Source of the DNA: Bacilli bacterium
Lineage (GTDB): Bacteria > Bacillota_I > Bacilli_A > RF39 > UBA660
Direction: 5' to 3'
DNA length: 34,913 bases
Assembly (NCBI GenBank): GCA_017435485.1
Contig: JAFSEY010000001.1
Span: 81,197-116,109, forward strand
In this document: piece after piece, positions 22,469-32,346 of the stretch
How the letters are laid out: the number at the start of each line of letters is the position of its first letter
Position numbering within the stretch: the stretch's first letter is position 1
Notes under the pieces: generated by a model
Database searches by the model: none
What the model was told of the DNA's origin: nothing
Seen by the model: only the letters and a program-made list of their open reading frames with translations
Translations under genes and position numbers: made by a program

Positions 22469-24970
22469 CTAGTTCTGTTCTTCAGATGTTTCACGTGGAA
22501 CATCATTGTTAATTTCGTTAGAATATATTTCTGTAAGATCTTCTTCAATCTCATCCTCTTTTTCTACTAAACTAATAGTAGTAACAAAGTGATCTTCTTT
22601 TAAATTAATTAATCTAACCCCCTGTGCGGTTCTTCCTAAAGTGTTAATTTGCTCTAATTTCATACGCATTGCCATACCATTGTTGGTCATAATAACTAAT
22701 TCTTTATTTTCTTCAACAACTTTTACAGCAACTATTGAACCATTTTTCTCTGTTACACTTAAAGCTTTTACACCTTTGCTTCCACGGCTTGTTTCTCTAA
22801 AATCACTAACTCTTGATTGTTTTCCGTATCCTTTGTTAGTAACTATTAAGATATTATCTTCGTTTTTAACAATTTCACACGCAACACAAACATTTCCATC
22901 CAAATTAATACCTTTAACGCCACTTGCAGTTCTTCCCATTGCTCTAAGTTTATCTTCTGAGAATTTAACTAACTTACCTTCGCTTGAACCAAGTAATACT
23001 AAATCATTACCAGAAGTCTTTTTAACATCTAATAATTCATCACTATCTTTCATAGAAATAGCAATTTTACCAGTTGCTCTAATATTGTTGAATTCTTCAA
23101 TGTTAGTTTTCTTAACAATACCTTTTTTAGTTGCGAATAGCAAATACTTATGACTTTCATTTTTAGAAATGTTGATCATCGATTTAACATATTCGTCTTT
23201 TTCTATTTGAATCAAGTTTACTATTGGTAAACCTTTTGCGGTTCTACTAAATTCTGGTATTTCATAGCCTTTTAAGCGATATACGCGACCTAAATTAGTA
23301 AATAATAATACATAATCATGCGTTGTAATATTAATCATACTTTCAACAAAATCTTCTTCATTTGTTGTCATACCTTTAATACCTACACCACCACGATTTT
23401 GCGTTTTATAAGTATCTGCAAGCATTCTTTTAATATATCCTTTGTTAGTAAGTGTGATAACCACATTTTCATCAGGAATCAATGATTCATCTTCAATATA
23501 ATCAATTGCTGTCATGTCGATATCTGTTTTACGTTCATCAGCATATTTTGCTTTAATTTCAAGCATTTCCGTTTTAATAATGTTAAGAATTTTTTCTTCA
23601 CTTGCTAAAATTTCTGTTAATTCAGCAACTAATTTAGTTAATTCATCAATTTCATTTTCAACTGTTTCCTTAGCTAAACCAGTTAATCTTCTTAACTTCA
23701 TTTCTAAGATAGCATTAGTTTGTGCTTCAGAAAGGCCATATTTAGCCATCAACGCTTTACTTGCATCTTCATCTGTTTCAGATTCCTTAATAATTCGAAT
23801 TACTTCATCAATATGATCTAAAGCAATCTTTAAACCTTCTAAAATATGCAATCTAGCTTTATATTTAGCTAAATCAAACTCTGTACGACGATAAATTACA
23901 TGTTTTTGATGATCTACATACTTTTCGTAAATAGTTTTTAGATCTAAACATCTAGGACGACCATCTACTAACATCAAGAAATTTATTCCATAAGACATTT
24001 GAACTTGTGTATGTTTATATAAATTATTTAATATAACATTAGCATTAGCTTCTTTTTTTACATCTATTACAATTCTAACTCCACCTAAAGCTGATTCATC
24101 GGTTAGACCTGAAACTCCATCGATTACTTTATCCCTAATTAATTCAGCTATTTTAATAATTAAAGCCTTTTTATTAACTTGATATGGTAATTCTGTAATA
24201 ATAATTCTATTTTTTCCGTGATGTTCTTCAATTTCAACTCTTGAACGAATAGTTATTGTTCCACGACCAGTTTCAAAAGCCTTTTTAATACCTGAATTTC
24301 CTAAAATTATACCACCACTCGGAAAATCTGGCCCTTTAATATAATTCATTAATTCCATAATACTTATATCAGGATTATCAATATAAGCAACACATCCATC
24401 GATAACTTCTCCTAAGTTATGTGGTGGAATGTTAGTAGCCATACCAACAGCAATCCCCATATTTCCGTTAACTAAAATATTTGGAAATCTACTTGGTAGA
24501 ATTGTTGGCTCTTTTCTTTGACCATCGTAGTTATCAGTAAAATCTACAGTATTTTTATTTAAATCTCTTAATAATTCCATTGATATCTTAGCTAATTTAG
24601 CCTCGGTATAACGGGAAGCTGCAGCTCCATCACCGTCAATATTACCAAAGTTTCCATGTCCATCAACTAAAGTATGTCGATAAGTAAATGGTTGAGCCAT
24701 TCTTACCATTGAATCATAAATAGCTGAATCTCCATGTGGATGGTAATGTCCCATTACAGCACCAACAGCATTAGCACTTTTTTGATGTTTTTTATCAGGA
24801 GTCATTCCTTCTTCTAGTAATGTATATAATATTCTTCTATGAACTGGCTTTAAACCATCTCTTACATCAGGAATTGCTCTTGATACAATTACACTCATCG
24901 AATAATCTAGAAAAGAATCTTTCATTTCTTTAACAAGATTAACGCTGACCATTTTATCATGTTCATTCAT
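22469..24970 (-). CDS. gyrA: DNA gyrase subunit A
   Basis: An 833-residue breakage-reunion subunit of gyrase. The quinolone-determining segment [17 protein letters not shown] has Ser82 and Asp86 at the positions of E. coli Ser83 and Asp87, so those resistance positions look unmutated. The catalytic Tyr121 is in [10 protein letters not shown]. The GyrA box appears as [11 protein letters not shown], which marks gyrase rather than topoisomerase IV, followed by the C-terminal beta-pinwheel repeats. The last codons encode [11 protein letters not shown], read through parS site 5. The start lies 13 bp after gyrB, in the recF-gyrB-gyrA operon. Confidence 0.98.
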   Translation of the reverse strand: MNEHDKMVSVNLVKEMKDSFLDYSMSVIVSRAIPDVRDGLKPVHRRILYTLLEEGMTPDKKHQKSANAVGAVMGHYHPHGDSAIYDSMVRMAQPFTYRHTLVDGHGNFGNIDGDGAAASRYTEAKLAKISMELLRDLNKNTVDFTDNYDGQRKEPTILPSRFPNILVNGNMGIAVGMATNIPPHNLGEVIDGCVAYIDNPDISIMELMNYIKGPDFPSGGIILGNSGIKKAFETGRGTITIRSRVEIEEHHGKNRIIITELPYQVNKKALIIKIAELIRDKVIDGVSGLTDESALGGVRIVIDVKKEANANVILNNLYKHTQVQMSYGINFLMLVDGRPRCLDLKTIYEKYVDHQKHVIYRRTEFDLAKYKARLHILEGLKIALDHIDEVIRIIKESETDEDASKALMAKYGLSEAQTNAILEMKLRRLTGLAKETVENEIDELTKLVAELTEILASEEKILNIIKTEMLEIKAKYADERKTDIDMTAIDYIEDESLIPDENVVITLTNKGYIKRMLADTYKTQNRGGVGIKGMTTNEEDFVESMINITTHDYVLLFTNLGRVYRLKGYEIPEFSRTAKGLPIVNLIQIEKDEYVKSMINISKNESHKYLLFATKKGIVKKTNIEEFNNIRATGKIAISMKDSDELLDVKKTSGNDLVLLGSSEGKLVKFSEDKLRAMGRTASGVKGINLDGNVCVACEIVKNEDNILIVTNKGYGKQSRVSDFRETSRGSKGVKALSVTEKNGSIVAVKVVEENKELVIMTNNGMAMRMKLEQINTLGRTAQGVRLINLKEDHFVTTISLVEKEDEIEEDLTEIYSNEINNDVPRETSEEQN
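22487..22502. promoter_or_regulatory. parS site 5, inside the gyrA 3' end
   Basis: TGTTTCACGTGGAACA within coding sequence, translated as part of DVPRETS near the GyrA C-terminus. Confidence 0.95.
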
Positions 24971-24983
24971 TTAACTCACCGCC

Positions 24984-26903
24984 CTATACATCCAGATTTA
25001 TAACACTTAAAGCATTATCTTCAATAAATTTTCTTCTAGGTTCAACATCTTCACCCATTAATAAGTCAAAAATTGAATCAGCTGCCATAGCATCTTCTAA
25101 ATCAATTTTCTTTAAAACTCTCGTATCAATATGCATTGTTGTTTCACGAAGTTCATGCGCATCCATTTCTCCTAGACCTTTCATACGTCCAATATCTGGT
25201 TTAACGTTTGGAGGTAATGTTGATAAATATTCTTCAAGTTCAGCATCATTTAAAACATATTTTTTTGTTTTACCATGTGTAATTGAGTATAACGGAGGTT
25301 GTGCAGCATAAATATGTCCATTTTCAATTAATGGTTTAAAATAGCGATAAAATAATGTTAATAACAATGTTCTAATATGAGCTCCGTCAACATCGGCATC
25401 GGTCATAATAACTATTTTATGATAACGTAATTTAGAAATATCAAAATCTTCTCCAATTCCGGTATTAAATGCAGTTATCATTGTTCTAATTTCTTCATTT
25501 GATAATGCTCTATCCAAACGAGCTTTTTCTACGTTTAAGATTTTTCCTCGAATCGGTAAAATAGCTTGGGTAGCCGGATTTCTTCCATCCTTAGCTGTTC
25601 CTGCTGCACTATCCCCTTCGACGATAAATACTTCACATTCTTCAGGATTTTTTGAAGAACATCCTGTTAATTTTCCTTGGAATGAAGGTAAATCAACAGT
25701 TCCTTTTTTACGATTAACTTCACGAGCTTTTTTAGCGGCAATTCTTGCTCTGGCTGCAACCATTGATTTTTCAACTATTGCTTTAGCTTGATCAGGATTT
25801 TCTAATAAAAATCTCTCAAATGCTTCAGCAAAAATGTTAGCAACAACTCTTTTAACCTCGGTATTACCTAGTTTTGTTTTAGTTTGTCCTTCAAATTGTG
25901 GTTCAGGAACTTTTACTGAAACAATCATTGTAACACCTTCTCTAACATCTTCACCGGTTAAAGAATCGTCATTTTCTTTCATAAACTTATTTGCTTTTGC
26001 ATAAGTGTTAATAATTCTTGTTAAAGCAGATTTTACTCCGTCTTCATGTGTTCCTCCTTCTGGAGTTGTAATATTATTAACAAAAGAATAAATAGCTGGA
26101 TTATATCCGTCATTATATTGGAATGCTACTTCTAAAGAAATATCTTCTTCTACTCCATCTACATAAATAATATCTTCATGAATAGCTGTCTTATTTTCAT
26201 TTAATAATGCAACATATTCCTTGATTCCACCTTCATAAAGGAAAGTATCTTTCTTACCAGATCTATCATCTACTAAGATTATTCTAAGCCCTTTATTTAA
26301 GAAAGCTAATTCTCTGGCTCTTGTAAATAAAGTATCATAATCAAATGTTGTTGTTTCTTTAAATATTTCAGCATCTGGCATAAATGTTACGGTTGTACCA
26401 GTTCTTTCTTCACTACAGTCACCAATAACCGTTAATGGTGACTCAGTATGTCCTCCATTAGCAAATTTTACTTCATGAATTTTACCTTCTTTATAAACTG
26501 TTACAGTAACCCATTTACTTAACGCATTAACAACTGATGCTCCTACCCCATGTAATCCTCCAGATACCTTATATCCGCCACCACCGAACTTTCCTCCGGC
26601 ATGTAATACTGTATAAACAGTTTCAACTGTTGATAACCCTGTTTTAGGATGAACTCCAACTGGAATACCACGACCATCATCTTTTACAGTAACAGAACCA
26701 TCTTTATTAACAATAATTTCAATATCATCACAATATCCTGCTAATGCTTCATCAATTGCATTATCCACAATTTCCCATACTAAATGGTGAAGACCTCTAA
26801 CACTAGTACTACCGATGTACATACCAGGTCTTTTACGAACGGCTTCTAAACCTTCTAATACTTGGATATCCGATGCATCATAATGTTTTGTTTCTTCTTG
26901 CAT
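24984..26903 (-). CDS. gyrB: DNA gyrase subunit B
   Basis: A 639-residue GHKL ATPase subunit of gyrase. ATP-binding blocks are [12 protein letters not shown], '[11 protein letters not shown]' and '[14 protein letters not shown]'. The Toprim domain has [14 protein letters not shown] and DADVDGAHI, with the metal-binding acidic residues. The C-terminus ends [19 protein letters not shown], standard for GyrB. The ribosome binding site GAGGAGTGAG is strong. Four bases separate it from recF. Confidence 0.98.
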   Translation of the reverse strand: MQEETKHYDASDIQVLEGLEAVRKRPGMYIGSTSVRGLHHLVWEIVDNAIDEALAGYCDDIEIIVNKDGSVTVKDDGRGIPVGVHPKTGLSTVETVYTVLHAGGKFGGGGYKVSGGLHGVGASVVNALSKWVTVTVYKEGKIHEVKFANGGHTESPLTVIGDCSEERTGTTVTFMPDAEIFKETTTFDYDTLFTRARELAFLNKGLRIILVDDRSGKKDTFLYEGGIKEYVALLNENKTAIHEDIIYVDGVEEDISLEVAFQYNDGYNPAIYSFVNNITTPEGGTHEDGVKSALTRIINTYAKANKFMKENDDSLTGEDVREGVTMIVSVKVPEPQFEGQTKTKLGNTEVKRVVANIFAEAFERFLLENPDQAKAIVEKSMVAARARIAAKKAREVNRKKGTVDLPSFQGKLTGCSSKNPEECEVFIVEGDSAAGTAKDGRNPATQAILPIRGKILNVEKARLDRALSNEEIRTMITAFNTGIGEDFDISKLRYHKIVIMTDADVDGAHIRTLLLTLFYRYFKPLIENGHIYAAQPPLYSITHGKTKKYVLNDAELEEYLSTLPPNVKPDIGRMKGLGEMDAHELRETTMHIDTRVLKKIDLEDAMAADSIFDLLMGEDVEPRRKFIEDNALSVINLDV

Positions 26904-26907
26904 ACTC

Positions 26908-27993
26908 TCACTCCTCTACGACGTTTCCGGAAAAAACCTTAAACTTCTTACTGTTTTCTTTTAATGATTTTTTCAACTTACTTAATTCAGTAGTTGTTAT
27001 AAATATTTGGCAATCACTTGGTAATAATTTTAAAATATTGTTTATTTTCTCTTTATCTAACTCACTAAATAAGTCATCTAAAATAAGTATTGGTCCAAAT
27101 CCTAATCTTTCTTTAATCATTTCTAATTCAGCCAATTTTAAAGCAACTATAATATTTTTTATTTGTCCTTCACTTGCCCACTCTTTCGCTTTATTATCAT
27201 CTAATAAAAAATCAAGATCATCTAAATGTACTCCTAATAAAGTTTTCCCAAAATTTAACTCTTTTTCATATATTTTTTTGAATTTTTTAGCTAATTCTTC
27301 TGAGCTTTTATCAAAAGTAGATAAATATTTTACTGAGATGCTTCCCTCTTTTGTAATTAGATTATAATAATCATTAATCCTTAAATTAATTTGATTAATG
27401 AACTCTAAACGTAAATCATAAATAATTTTTCCTAACTCAATTAATTTTTGCGTTAGAATATCTAAGTATTCATAACTCTTATTAGCATTTAAAGATAACT
27501 GTTTCAAATAAGAATTCCGTTGTTTTAAGACTTTATTATAATCACTAACATATTTTAAATAGTTAGAATCATAAAAAGATAACTCAATATTTAAAAATTT
27601 TCTTCTTGTAATCGGCGTATCTTTTAAAATTCTTAAATCTCCAGGCGAGAACACAACTATCGGAATTTTAGCAATATATTCACTTAACAGCTGAATTTTA
27701 TTGTTATTAATTTGAACCTTTTTCCCCTCTTTTGTAATTTCTACCTGATATTTGATTTTCTTTGTTTGTTTAACAGTACCTTTGATTTTTGCTTTTTCAC
27801 AAGACTTTCGAATTAAGCTCTTATCATTTACATTTCGAAAAGTTTTGGTTAAGGCTAAAACATAGATTGCTTCAACAATATTTGTTTTACCACTACCATT
27901 TTTACCATATATAATATTAACGTTTGGGGAAAATTTTAAAGACAATTTATGATAATTACGAAAATTTAGTAATTCTAGAAGTTCAAATTTCAT
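26908..27993 (-). CDS. recF: Recombination protein RecF
   Basis: A 361-residue SMC-like ATPase that works with RecO and RecR at ssDNA gaps. It has '[23 protein letters not shown]', Walker [10 protein letters not shown], the ABC signature region '[19 protein letters not shown]' and Walker B '[12 protein letters not shown]'. Length is normal. The ATG has an AAGGGGG ribosome binding site. It sits between comK and gyrB. In B. subtilis yaaA (S4 domain) precedes recF and remB (yaaB) follows it; neither is present here. Confidence 0.97.
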   Translation of the reverse strand: MKFELLELLNFRNYHKLSLKFSPNVNIIYGKNGSGKTNIVEAIYVLALTKTFRNVNDKSLIRKSCEKAKIKGTVKQTKKIKYQVEITKEGKKVQINNNKIQLLSEYIAKIPIVVFSPGDLRILKDTPITRRKFLNIELSFYDSNYLKYVSDYNKVLKQRNSYLKQLSLNANKSYEYLDILTQKLIELGKIIYDLRLEFINQINLRINDYYNLITKEGSISVKYLSTFDKSSEELAKKFKKIYEKELNFGKTLLGVHLDDLDFLLDDNKAKEWASEGQIKNIIVALKLAELEMIKERLGFGPILILDDLFSELDKEKINNILKLLPSDCQIFITTTELSKLKKSLKENSKKFKVFSGNVVEE

Positions 27994-28027
27994 AAATTGC
28001 CCCCTTTTACGTCAATATAATAAAATA

Positions 28028-28055
28028 ATAGGTATACCCGTACACCTATACCTAT
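28028..28055 (-). terminator. Inverted repeat between comK and recF, possible terminator
   Basis: ATAGGTATA (28028-28036) and TATACCTAT (28047-28055) form a 9 bp stem downstream of comK. The T-run on the minus strand is interrupted (TATTTTATTATA), so termination would be weak. It could equally be an operator for the recF-gyrBA operon. Confidence 0.4.
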
Positions 28056-28084
28056 CATTAATTATAACACAAATTTAAGATTTA

Positions 28085-28537
28085 TTAAATGTTTTTTCGA
28101 TTTTTTCGCCCTCTTAAAACAGATTCTAAACGAGTCGCTCTTAAAACTTGATTATCAATAATTCCATATGATGTTGATAACTCAATTTTTTGCTTATTTT
28201 TAAAGATAATAATAACCTTATTACCAACTGTGTAATACCTATCGATATTCTTTAAAGATACCCAAGAACACTCTTTTAACCTTGGTGAACAAGTTGGAAA
28301 AAAGATGATCTCTTTAGTTTCTTCAACAATTACTGGGCATTTATGCGTTACACCGATTAAATTAGATGTCCCTTTTTGTCTACCTAATAAACTACTTCCA
28401 AAATAAGCACAACTATCTTCCATTATGTTATTAGCCAACTTATCCACATAAAATTCTTGATTATTTTCATATACTTTAGTTTTACCTTTTTCGCTAATCA
28501 AGGCCAATGTATCGGTATTAATTTCATACTCTTGCAA
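28085..28537 (-). CDS. comK: ComK-family competence transcription factor
   Basis: A 150-residue protein that aligns well by eye with ComK, the master activator of DNA-uptake genes. It has 'SCAYFGSSLLGRQKGTSNLIGVTHKCPVIVEE', matching ComK CRFFGSSYAGRKAGT...ITHKPPI. Next comes 'FFPTCSPRLKECSWVSLKNI', matching FPTLSSTRPQCGWIS, then 'IELSTSYGIIDNQVLRATRL'. The start is TTG 28537 with a strong AAGGGGGTGA ribosome binding site; there is no suitable ATG. The weak start codon could limit expression. It lies between dnaN (with a terminator) and recF, a place taken by yaaA in B. subtilis. No late competence genes are in the window, so its targets are unknown. It may instead regulate something near the origin. 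Confidence 0.87.
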   Translation of the reverse strand: MQEYEINTDTLALISEKGKTKVYENNQEFYVDKLANNIMEDSCAYFGSSLLGRQKGTSNLIGVTHKCPVIVEETKEIIFFPTCSPRLKECSWVSLKNIDRYYTVGNKVIIIFKNKQKIELSTSYGIIDNQVLRATRLESVLRGRKNRKNI

Positions 28538-28579
28538 ATTAATTCACCCCCTTACAAATAAATTGTTTTCTATTAAACT

Positions 28580-28609
28580 AAAAAAAAACAACAAAATTTG
28601 TTGCTTTTT
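28580..28609 (-). terminator. Intrinsic terminator after dnaN
   Basis: On the minus strand CAACAAATTTTGTTG forms a hairpin flanked by AAAAAG upstream and a nine-base T-run downstream, directly after the dnaN stop. Confidence 0.8.
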
Positions 28610-28613
28610 GTAA

Positions 28614-29735
28614 TTAATATGTTTTTATCGGTAAAATTAATTGAATTAATGATTCATCACTAACAGATTTTACAATAATTGGTTTAGTATCACTATTTAA
28701 TAATATTAAAATATCTTCATCTTTAATGGTTTTTAAAGCTTCTAACATATATTTAGAACTAAAGGAAATTTCTAATTTTTCTTTATTATTAGATTCTACT
28801 AACAATTTTTCTTCAACCTTTCCTAATTCTGAAGATGAAGATGAAATTAACATATTAACATTTTCTAAATTCATTTTAACAATATTTTTATCTTTTCCTT
28901 GCGTTAATAAAGATGCTCTATCAATTGCAGAATTAAATTCACTAGAACTTACCTTTATAATATAAGCAAACTCATTAGGTATTAAATTACTTGTATTTGG
29001 ATAAGTTCCATTTAATAAGTTACTTTGGAATAAGATATTCTTATATTTAAATAATATTTTATTACTAAATACATGAATTTCTAAATTTTCATCTGTTAAT
29101 AACTTCTCTAATTCAATAATATTTCTACCTGGAATAACGATATCCACATTGTTATTAACAATTTGATTTAATTTAATATTCTTTTTAGCTAAACGATATG
29201 AATCGGTCGCTACACATTCTAATAAATCACCATTAATTTTTAAGTTAACACCTGTAAGTAATGGTCTTAATTCTTGATTAGATATTGCAAAAGAGGTTTG
29301 ATTAATAATTGTTTTAAATGTTTCTGCTTCAATAACAATTGGTTCTTTACTTTCTTCAATTTTAATAAGTGGATAATCTTTAGCATCTAAACAATTTAAT
29401 GAAAATTGGTTATTATCAGTATAGATTTTTATCTTTAATCCATCTAATACTTCAAAGTTAACAACATCACTAGGCATCTTTCTAATAATTTCTAAGATAT
29501 ATTTACTTTGTAAAATAATAGATCCTTCTTTTTCAATATTTTTAATTTCTTTACTTTCAATTAATACTTTAATAGTAAGCTCTCCATCACTTGCTAACAA
29601 GTATAATCCTTCTTTTTGTAAATCAAATTTAATTCCATTTAATACTGGTATTATGTTTTTAGTAGATATTGCTTTAATAACATTATTAAGTCCATCTAAT
29701 ATAATATTTTTATCAATTGAAAATTTCATCTTCAT
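28614..29735 (-). CDS. dnaN: DNA polymerase III beta subunit (sliding clamp)
   Basis: A 373-residue clamp with the usual three-domain length. It begins 'MKFSIDKNIILDGLNNVIKAISTKNIIPVLNGI', contains 'GEL..VLIESKEI..GSIILQSKYILEIIRKMP' and 'TSFAISNQELRPLLTGVNLKI', and ends 'SLIQLILPIKTY', the family's QLILPxRTY tail. It tethers polymerase III to DNA. It is the second gene after dnaA with its own probable promoter in the intergenic region, and carries a strong terminator. Confidence 0.98.
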   Translation of the reverse strand: MKMKFSIDKNIILDGLNNVIKAISTKNIIPVLNGIKFDLQKEGLYLLASDGELTIKVLIESKEIKNIEKEGSIILQSKYILEIIRKMPSDVVNFEVLDGLKIKIYTDNNQFSLNCLDAKDYPLIKIEESKEPIVIEAETFKTIINQTSFAISNQELRPLLTGVNLKINGDLLECVATDSYRLAKKNIKLNQIVNNNVDIVIPGRNIIELEKLLTDENLEIHVFSNKILFKYKNILFQSNLLNGTYPNTSNLIPNEFAYIIKVSSSEFNSAIDRASLLTQGKDKNIVKMNLENVNMLISSSSSELGKVEEKLLVESNNKEKLEISFSSKYMLEALKTIKDEDILILLNSDTKPIIVKSVSDESLIQLILPIKTY

Positions 29736-29766
29736 TCCTTCTTTCTTATTTATATTATTAATTATT

Positions 29767-29794
29767 ATTATAATAGTGTTAGTAATGTGGATAA
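29767..29794 (-). promoter_or_regulatory. Probable dnaN promoter overlapping a DnaA box
   Basis: On the minus strand, -35 TTATCC (29794-29789) and -10 TATAAT (29772-29767) are 16 bp apart. The -35 lies inside the strict DnaA box TTATCCACA (29794-29786), so DnaA binding could affect this promoter. Further box-like TTATAAACA and TTATCAACT lie at 29847-29839 and 29858-29850. Confidence 0.45.
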
Positions 29795-29871
29795 GTCATT
29801 TTTCTTAGGTATAACCTAGGGTTAAAACCAATATTCTATGTTTATAAGTAGTTGATAACTTTTAACATTAT

Positions 29872-31224
29872 TCACATTCGGTTTTTTATTTCGTTAATTG
29901 TTACTTGTAATTTAGCATCTTGTTTTAGTTCTTTTTCAATCTTATCACAAGCAAATATTACGGTTGAATGATCCCTACCCCCAAATTCTAATCCAATCTT
30001 AGGAAATGTCTCATTTGTTTCCATTCGACATAAGTACATTCCTAGCTGTCTTGGATATGCGATCTTATTACTTCTTTTCTTTCCTTTTAAGTCTTCTACA
30101 GTTATACCATAATAACTTGCTACAGCTTTTTGTATTTTTTCGATATTACTAGACGCATAAATGTTTTTACTAACATAATCTTTTAATGCTTCACAGGCAA
30201 ATTCTAAATCAATTTTATCTGGTACAATCATTGCTGTATAAGCCATTAATCTATTTATTGTTCCCTCAATATGTCTAACATCATTTTGACAAGCATTAGC
30301 GATATATTCAACAACTGCATCATCAATTTTCTTAGCAATACTTGTATGAGCTATCTTACTTCTTATAATGCGACATCGAAGGTCAAAATCAGGTGGATAA
30401 ATATCAACAGGTAATCCCCACATAAAACGAGATCTTAGTCTTTCTTCAAGCTTTTTTAAATCATCTGGCGATCTATCAGAACTTATAATGATTTGTTTTC
30501 CCATTTTATGTAAAGAATTAAATGTATTAAAGAATTCTTGTTGTGTTCTATCTGCACCAACTAAATATTGAATATCATCAATTATCAACACATCAACATT
30601 ACGATACTTATTTTTAAACTCATTAGCATAATCAAATGAATTAGCATTTTTCGTAATATCAGCAATTCCGGTAAAGTCAGTCATAAAATCTTCACTAGTT
30701 ACATATAAAACGCGTTTTTTTGAAGTTTCTACAATATAATTACCGATAGCATGCATTAAATGTGTTTTTCCTAGTCCACTTTTTCCATATAAAAATAATG
30801 GATTATGGATTTTCCCAGGAGCTTCTGCTACAGCTCTAGCAGATATATAAGCAAGTCGATTGGTGTTACCAACAACAAAATTTTCAAAATTTAAATTTTT
30901 ATTTAAATTAGTATCATATACTTTATAAGTAGTTTCTGGAGCTTCCTTCTCTACTATTTCTTCTTCAGTAAAGATTGAATCATCTTCTAATACAAATTTA
31001 ATATCATATTTTGTATTAGTTAAATTATAAAATATATTTTCTATTAAATTATAATAAGTATTTCCAAGCATCTTTTTATGTATTTCCATTGGTACTTGAA
31101 TCTTTATTATATTCTGCTCTATTTTTAATAATATTAAATCATTAAACCAAACTTGATACGTGGTCGGGCTTACTTCTTCAGCAACTTCCGCCAAAAAATT
31201 TTTCCATAAATTTTCTGTGTTCAT
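29872..31224 (-). CDS. dnaA: Chromosomal replication initiator DnaA
   Basis: A 450-residue AAA+ initiator. Domain I opens 'LWKNFLAEVAEEVSPTTYQVWF', domain II is short, and domain III has Walker A GKSGLGKT (147-154) and Walker B VDVLIIDD (210-217). Domain IV carries the DnaA signature GGRDHSTVIFACDKI, which contacts the DnaA box. The start ATG 31224 follows a G-rich ribosome binding site (GGGGGTGGGGA). An in-frame ATG at 31239 has no such site. Confidence 0.98.
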   Translation of the reverse strand: MNTENLWKNFLAEVAEEVSPTTYQVWFNDLILLKIEQNIIKIQVPMEIHKKMLGNTYYNLIENIFYNLTNTKYDIKFVLEDDSIFTEEEIVEKEAPETTYKVYDTNLNKNLNFENFVVGNTNRLAYISARAVAEAPGKIHNPLFLYGKSGLGKTHLMHAIGNYIVETSKKRVLYVTSEDFMTDFTGIADITKNANSFDYANEFKNKYRNVDVLIIDDIQYLVGADRTQQEFFNTFNSLHKMGKQIIISSDRSPDDLKKLEERLRSRFMWGLPVDIYPPDFDLRCRIIRSKIAHTSIAKKIDDAVVEYIANACQNDVRHIEGTINRLMAYTAMIVPDKIDLEFACEALKDYVSKNIYASSNIEKIQKAVASYYGITVEDLKGKKRSNKIAYPRQLGMYLCRMETNETFPKIGLEFGGRDHSTVIFACDKIEKELKQDAKLQVTINEIKNRM

Positions 31225-31251
31225 TCCCCACCCCCACATCTAATTTTGACA

Positions 31252-31280
31252 ATTAAATTTTCTCACAATTGTGTTAACAA
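31252..31280 (-). promoter_or_regulatory. Probable dnaA promoter
   Basis: On the minus strand, -35 TTGTTA (31280-31275) and -10 TTTAAT (31257-31252) are 17 bp apart, about 30 bp before the dnaA start. The spacer holds the palindrome CACAATTGTG (31264-31273). Confidence 0.5.
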
Positions 31281-31319
31281 AACAAGTAAAAGAATTAAAC
31301 TTAAAGTTATTAACACAAC

Positions 31320-31328
31320 TTATCCACA
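31320..31328 (+). promoter_or_regulatory. DnaA box
   Basis: The strict consensus TTATCCACA in the dnaA upstream region. Confidence 0.9.
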
Positions 31329-31361
31329 ATTTATCGCTTATAATACCTTAAAAAAATAGAT

Positions 31362-31379
31362 TTATCAACATTATCCACA
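31362..31379 (+). promoter_or_regulatory. Tandem DnaA boxes
   Basis: TTATCAACA (one mismatch) and TTATCCACA (perfect) lie head to tail with no spacer. Confidence 0.85.
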
Positions 31380-31576
31380 AATTTTTGTTAAAAAGTTATC
31401 CCAAAAGTTAATAAACAAAATTCAAGTTATTAACATAACTGTTTATAAGTAAAATTAATCGCTTAAATAAAGGAAATAAATTATTAACAAATAGATTATT
31501 TTTATTAACATTAACTCTATTTAGTTATTAGTCAAAACAAAACATAAACAATTGGTTGTTGATAACTCATTAAATA

Positions 31577-31604
31577 TTGCATAATTAAGAAAATATGTTA
31601 ATAT
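31577..31604 (+). promoter_or_regulatory. Promoter of the unknown gene right of oriC
   Basis: -35 TTGCAT (31577-31582) and -10 TAATAT (31599-31604) are 16 bp apart, with the start codon at 31629. Confidence 0.5.
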
Positions 31605-31628
31605 ATAGGCAAGAAAAGGAAGGTATTT

Positions 31629-32237
31629 ATGGGAATATTCGAACAATTTCAAGCAAAATGTAAAGAAAGAAAAGAAACACAAAAACAAATAGATGCATTG
31701 TTGGTAGAAAAAAATAAATTAAGATCTGAAGAAGATGCGTTGTGGAACACGATTGAGCAACTATCAACATTTACAATAGTTACTTTAGGAGATATACTAG
31801 CATATGTAGTTTCTAAAATTGAGGGAGAAACATATACTTATAAAGAAATTTATTATTCAGAAGGTTGTGGACAATCATTTGATAATGCAATAATCAGAGA
31901 AGATATTATAGATTGTAAATTTACTACAAATTCAAATCTTCCATCAAATCCTTTAGCAACCGCCGGTTTAGCATATTATTTTGAAGTATCAGATAAATAT
32001 AAAATTATTAATTTTTATAATAAATTTTCTAATACAAAATTTGAATACTTAAATGACTTTATTAATATGTTAATAGATGCAAAATATCAGAAAGTTCGTG
32101 AACAGTTGCCTAGCATTGAAGAAAATACAACGGTTTCAGAACTAACATTTGAGGAATTAAAAGCAGTAGCAGATCAATTTTTAGAAACTCGTAAACCAAC
32201 CGATGATCAAAAATTAATAAGATCTCAAAAAAAGTAA
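31629..32237 (+). CDS. Uncharacterised protein beside oriC
   Basis: A 202-residue soluble protein I do not recognise. Residues about 8-48 are charged and heptad-like ('QAKCKERKETQKQIDALLVEK'), suggesting a coiled coil. A mixed alpha/beta region follows, with 'TLGDILAYVVSKIEGETYTYKEIYY' and 'GLAYYFEVSDKYKIINFYNKF'. There is a Lys-rich tail, and no signal peptide or membrane segment. The ribosome binding site AGGAAGG and a promoter precede it. It diverges from dnaA across oriC, at a spot usually next to rpmH. A role tied to replication is possible only by position. Confidence 0.75.
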   Translation: MGIFEQFQAKCKERKETQKQIDALLVEKNKLRSEEDALWNTIEQLSTFTIVTLGDILAYVVSKIEGETYTYKEIYYSEGCGQSFDNAIIREDIIDCKFTTNSNLPSNPLATAGLAYYFEVSDKYKIINFYNKFSNTKFEYLNDFINMLIDAKYQKVREQLPSIEENTTVSELTFEELKAVADQFLETRKPTDDQKLIRSQKK

Positions 32238-32288
32238 TTTAGAAAAAAAATTAAAGTTTCATTAAAATCTAGCTACAAGTAAAAAAGC

Positions 32289-32318
32289 TTGACAAAAAGA
32301 TAACATAAATAATATAAT
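32289..32318 (+). promoter_or_regulatory. Strong sigma-A promoter of rpmH
   Basis: Perfect -35 TTGACA (32289-32294) and perfect -10 TATAAT (32313-32318) with an 18 bp spacer, 29 bp before the rpmH ATG. Confidence 0.9.
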
Positions 32319-32346
32319 TAAAAAAGTTTAGTGATGGAGGTGCAAA

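Larger units (their letters stand above)
31225..31628. other. Chromosomal replication origin region (oriC)
   Basis: A 404 bp non-coding AT-rich stretch between divergent dnaA and an unknown gene. Strict DnaA boxes TTATCCACA lie at 31320-31328 and 31371-31379. Near-consensus TTATCAACA lies at 31362-31370 (directly abutting) and on the minus strand at 31565-31557. Weaker TTATTAACA copies are at 31308 and 31427. A very AT-rich segment (about 31470-31515) could be the unwinding element. Boxes also occur in the dnaA-dnaN gap, as in the two-part B. subtilis origin, so the true unwinding site may lie there. Confidence 0.9.

Noticed and set aside
22641-23153. Long open frame on the plus strand opposite gyrA (170 codons)
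   Set aside because: It lies wholly antisense to a strongly conserved gyrA region; no ribosome binding site and no recognisable protein.
26761-26769. Strict DnaA box inside gyrB
   Set aside because: It encodes the invariant V-D-N of the [10 protein letters not shown] motif, so protein conservation explains it.
26873-27367. Open frame on the plus strand opposite recF (164 codons)
   Set aside because: Antisense shadow of recF and gyrB, with low-complexity Ser/Leu/Phe composition typical of the reverse of AT-rich genes.
28440-28448. Strict DnaA box inside comK
   Set aside because: A single isolated box in coding sequence; insufficient to claim function in DNA this AT-rich.
31264-31273. Palindrome CACAATTGTG upstream of dnaA as a specific operator
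   Set aside because: Ten bases of AT-rich symmetry can arise by chance and match no operator I know; mentioned only in the promoter entry.
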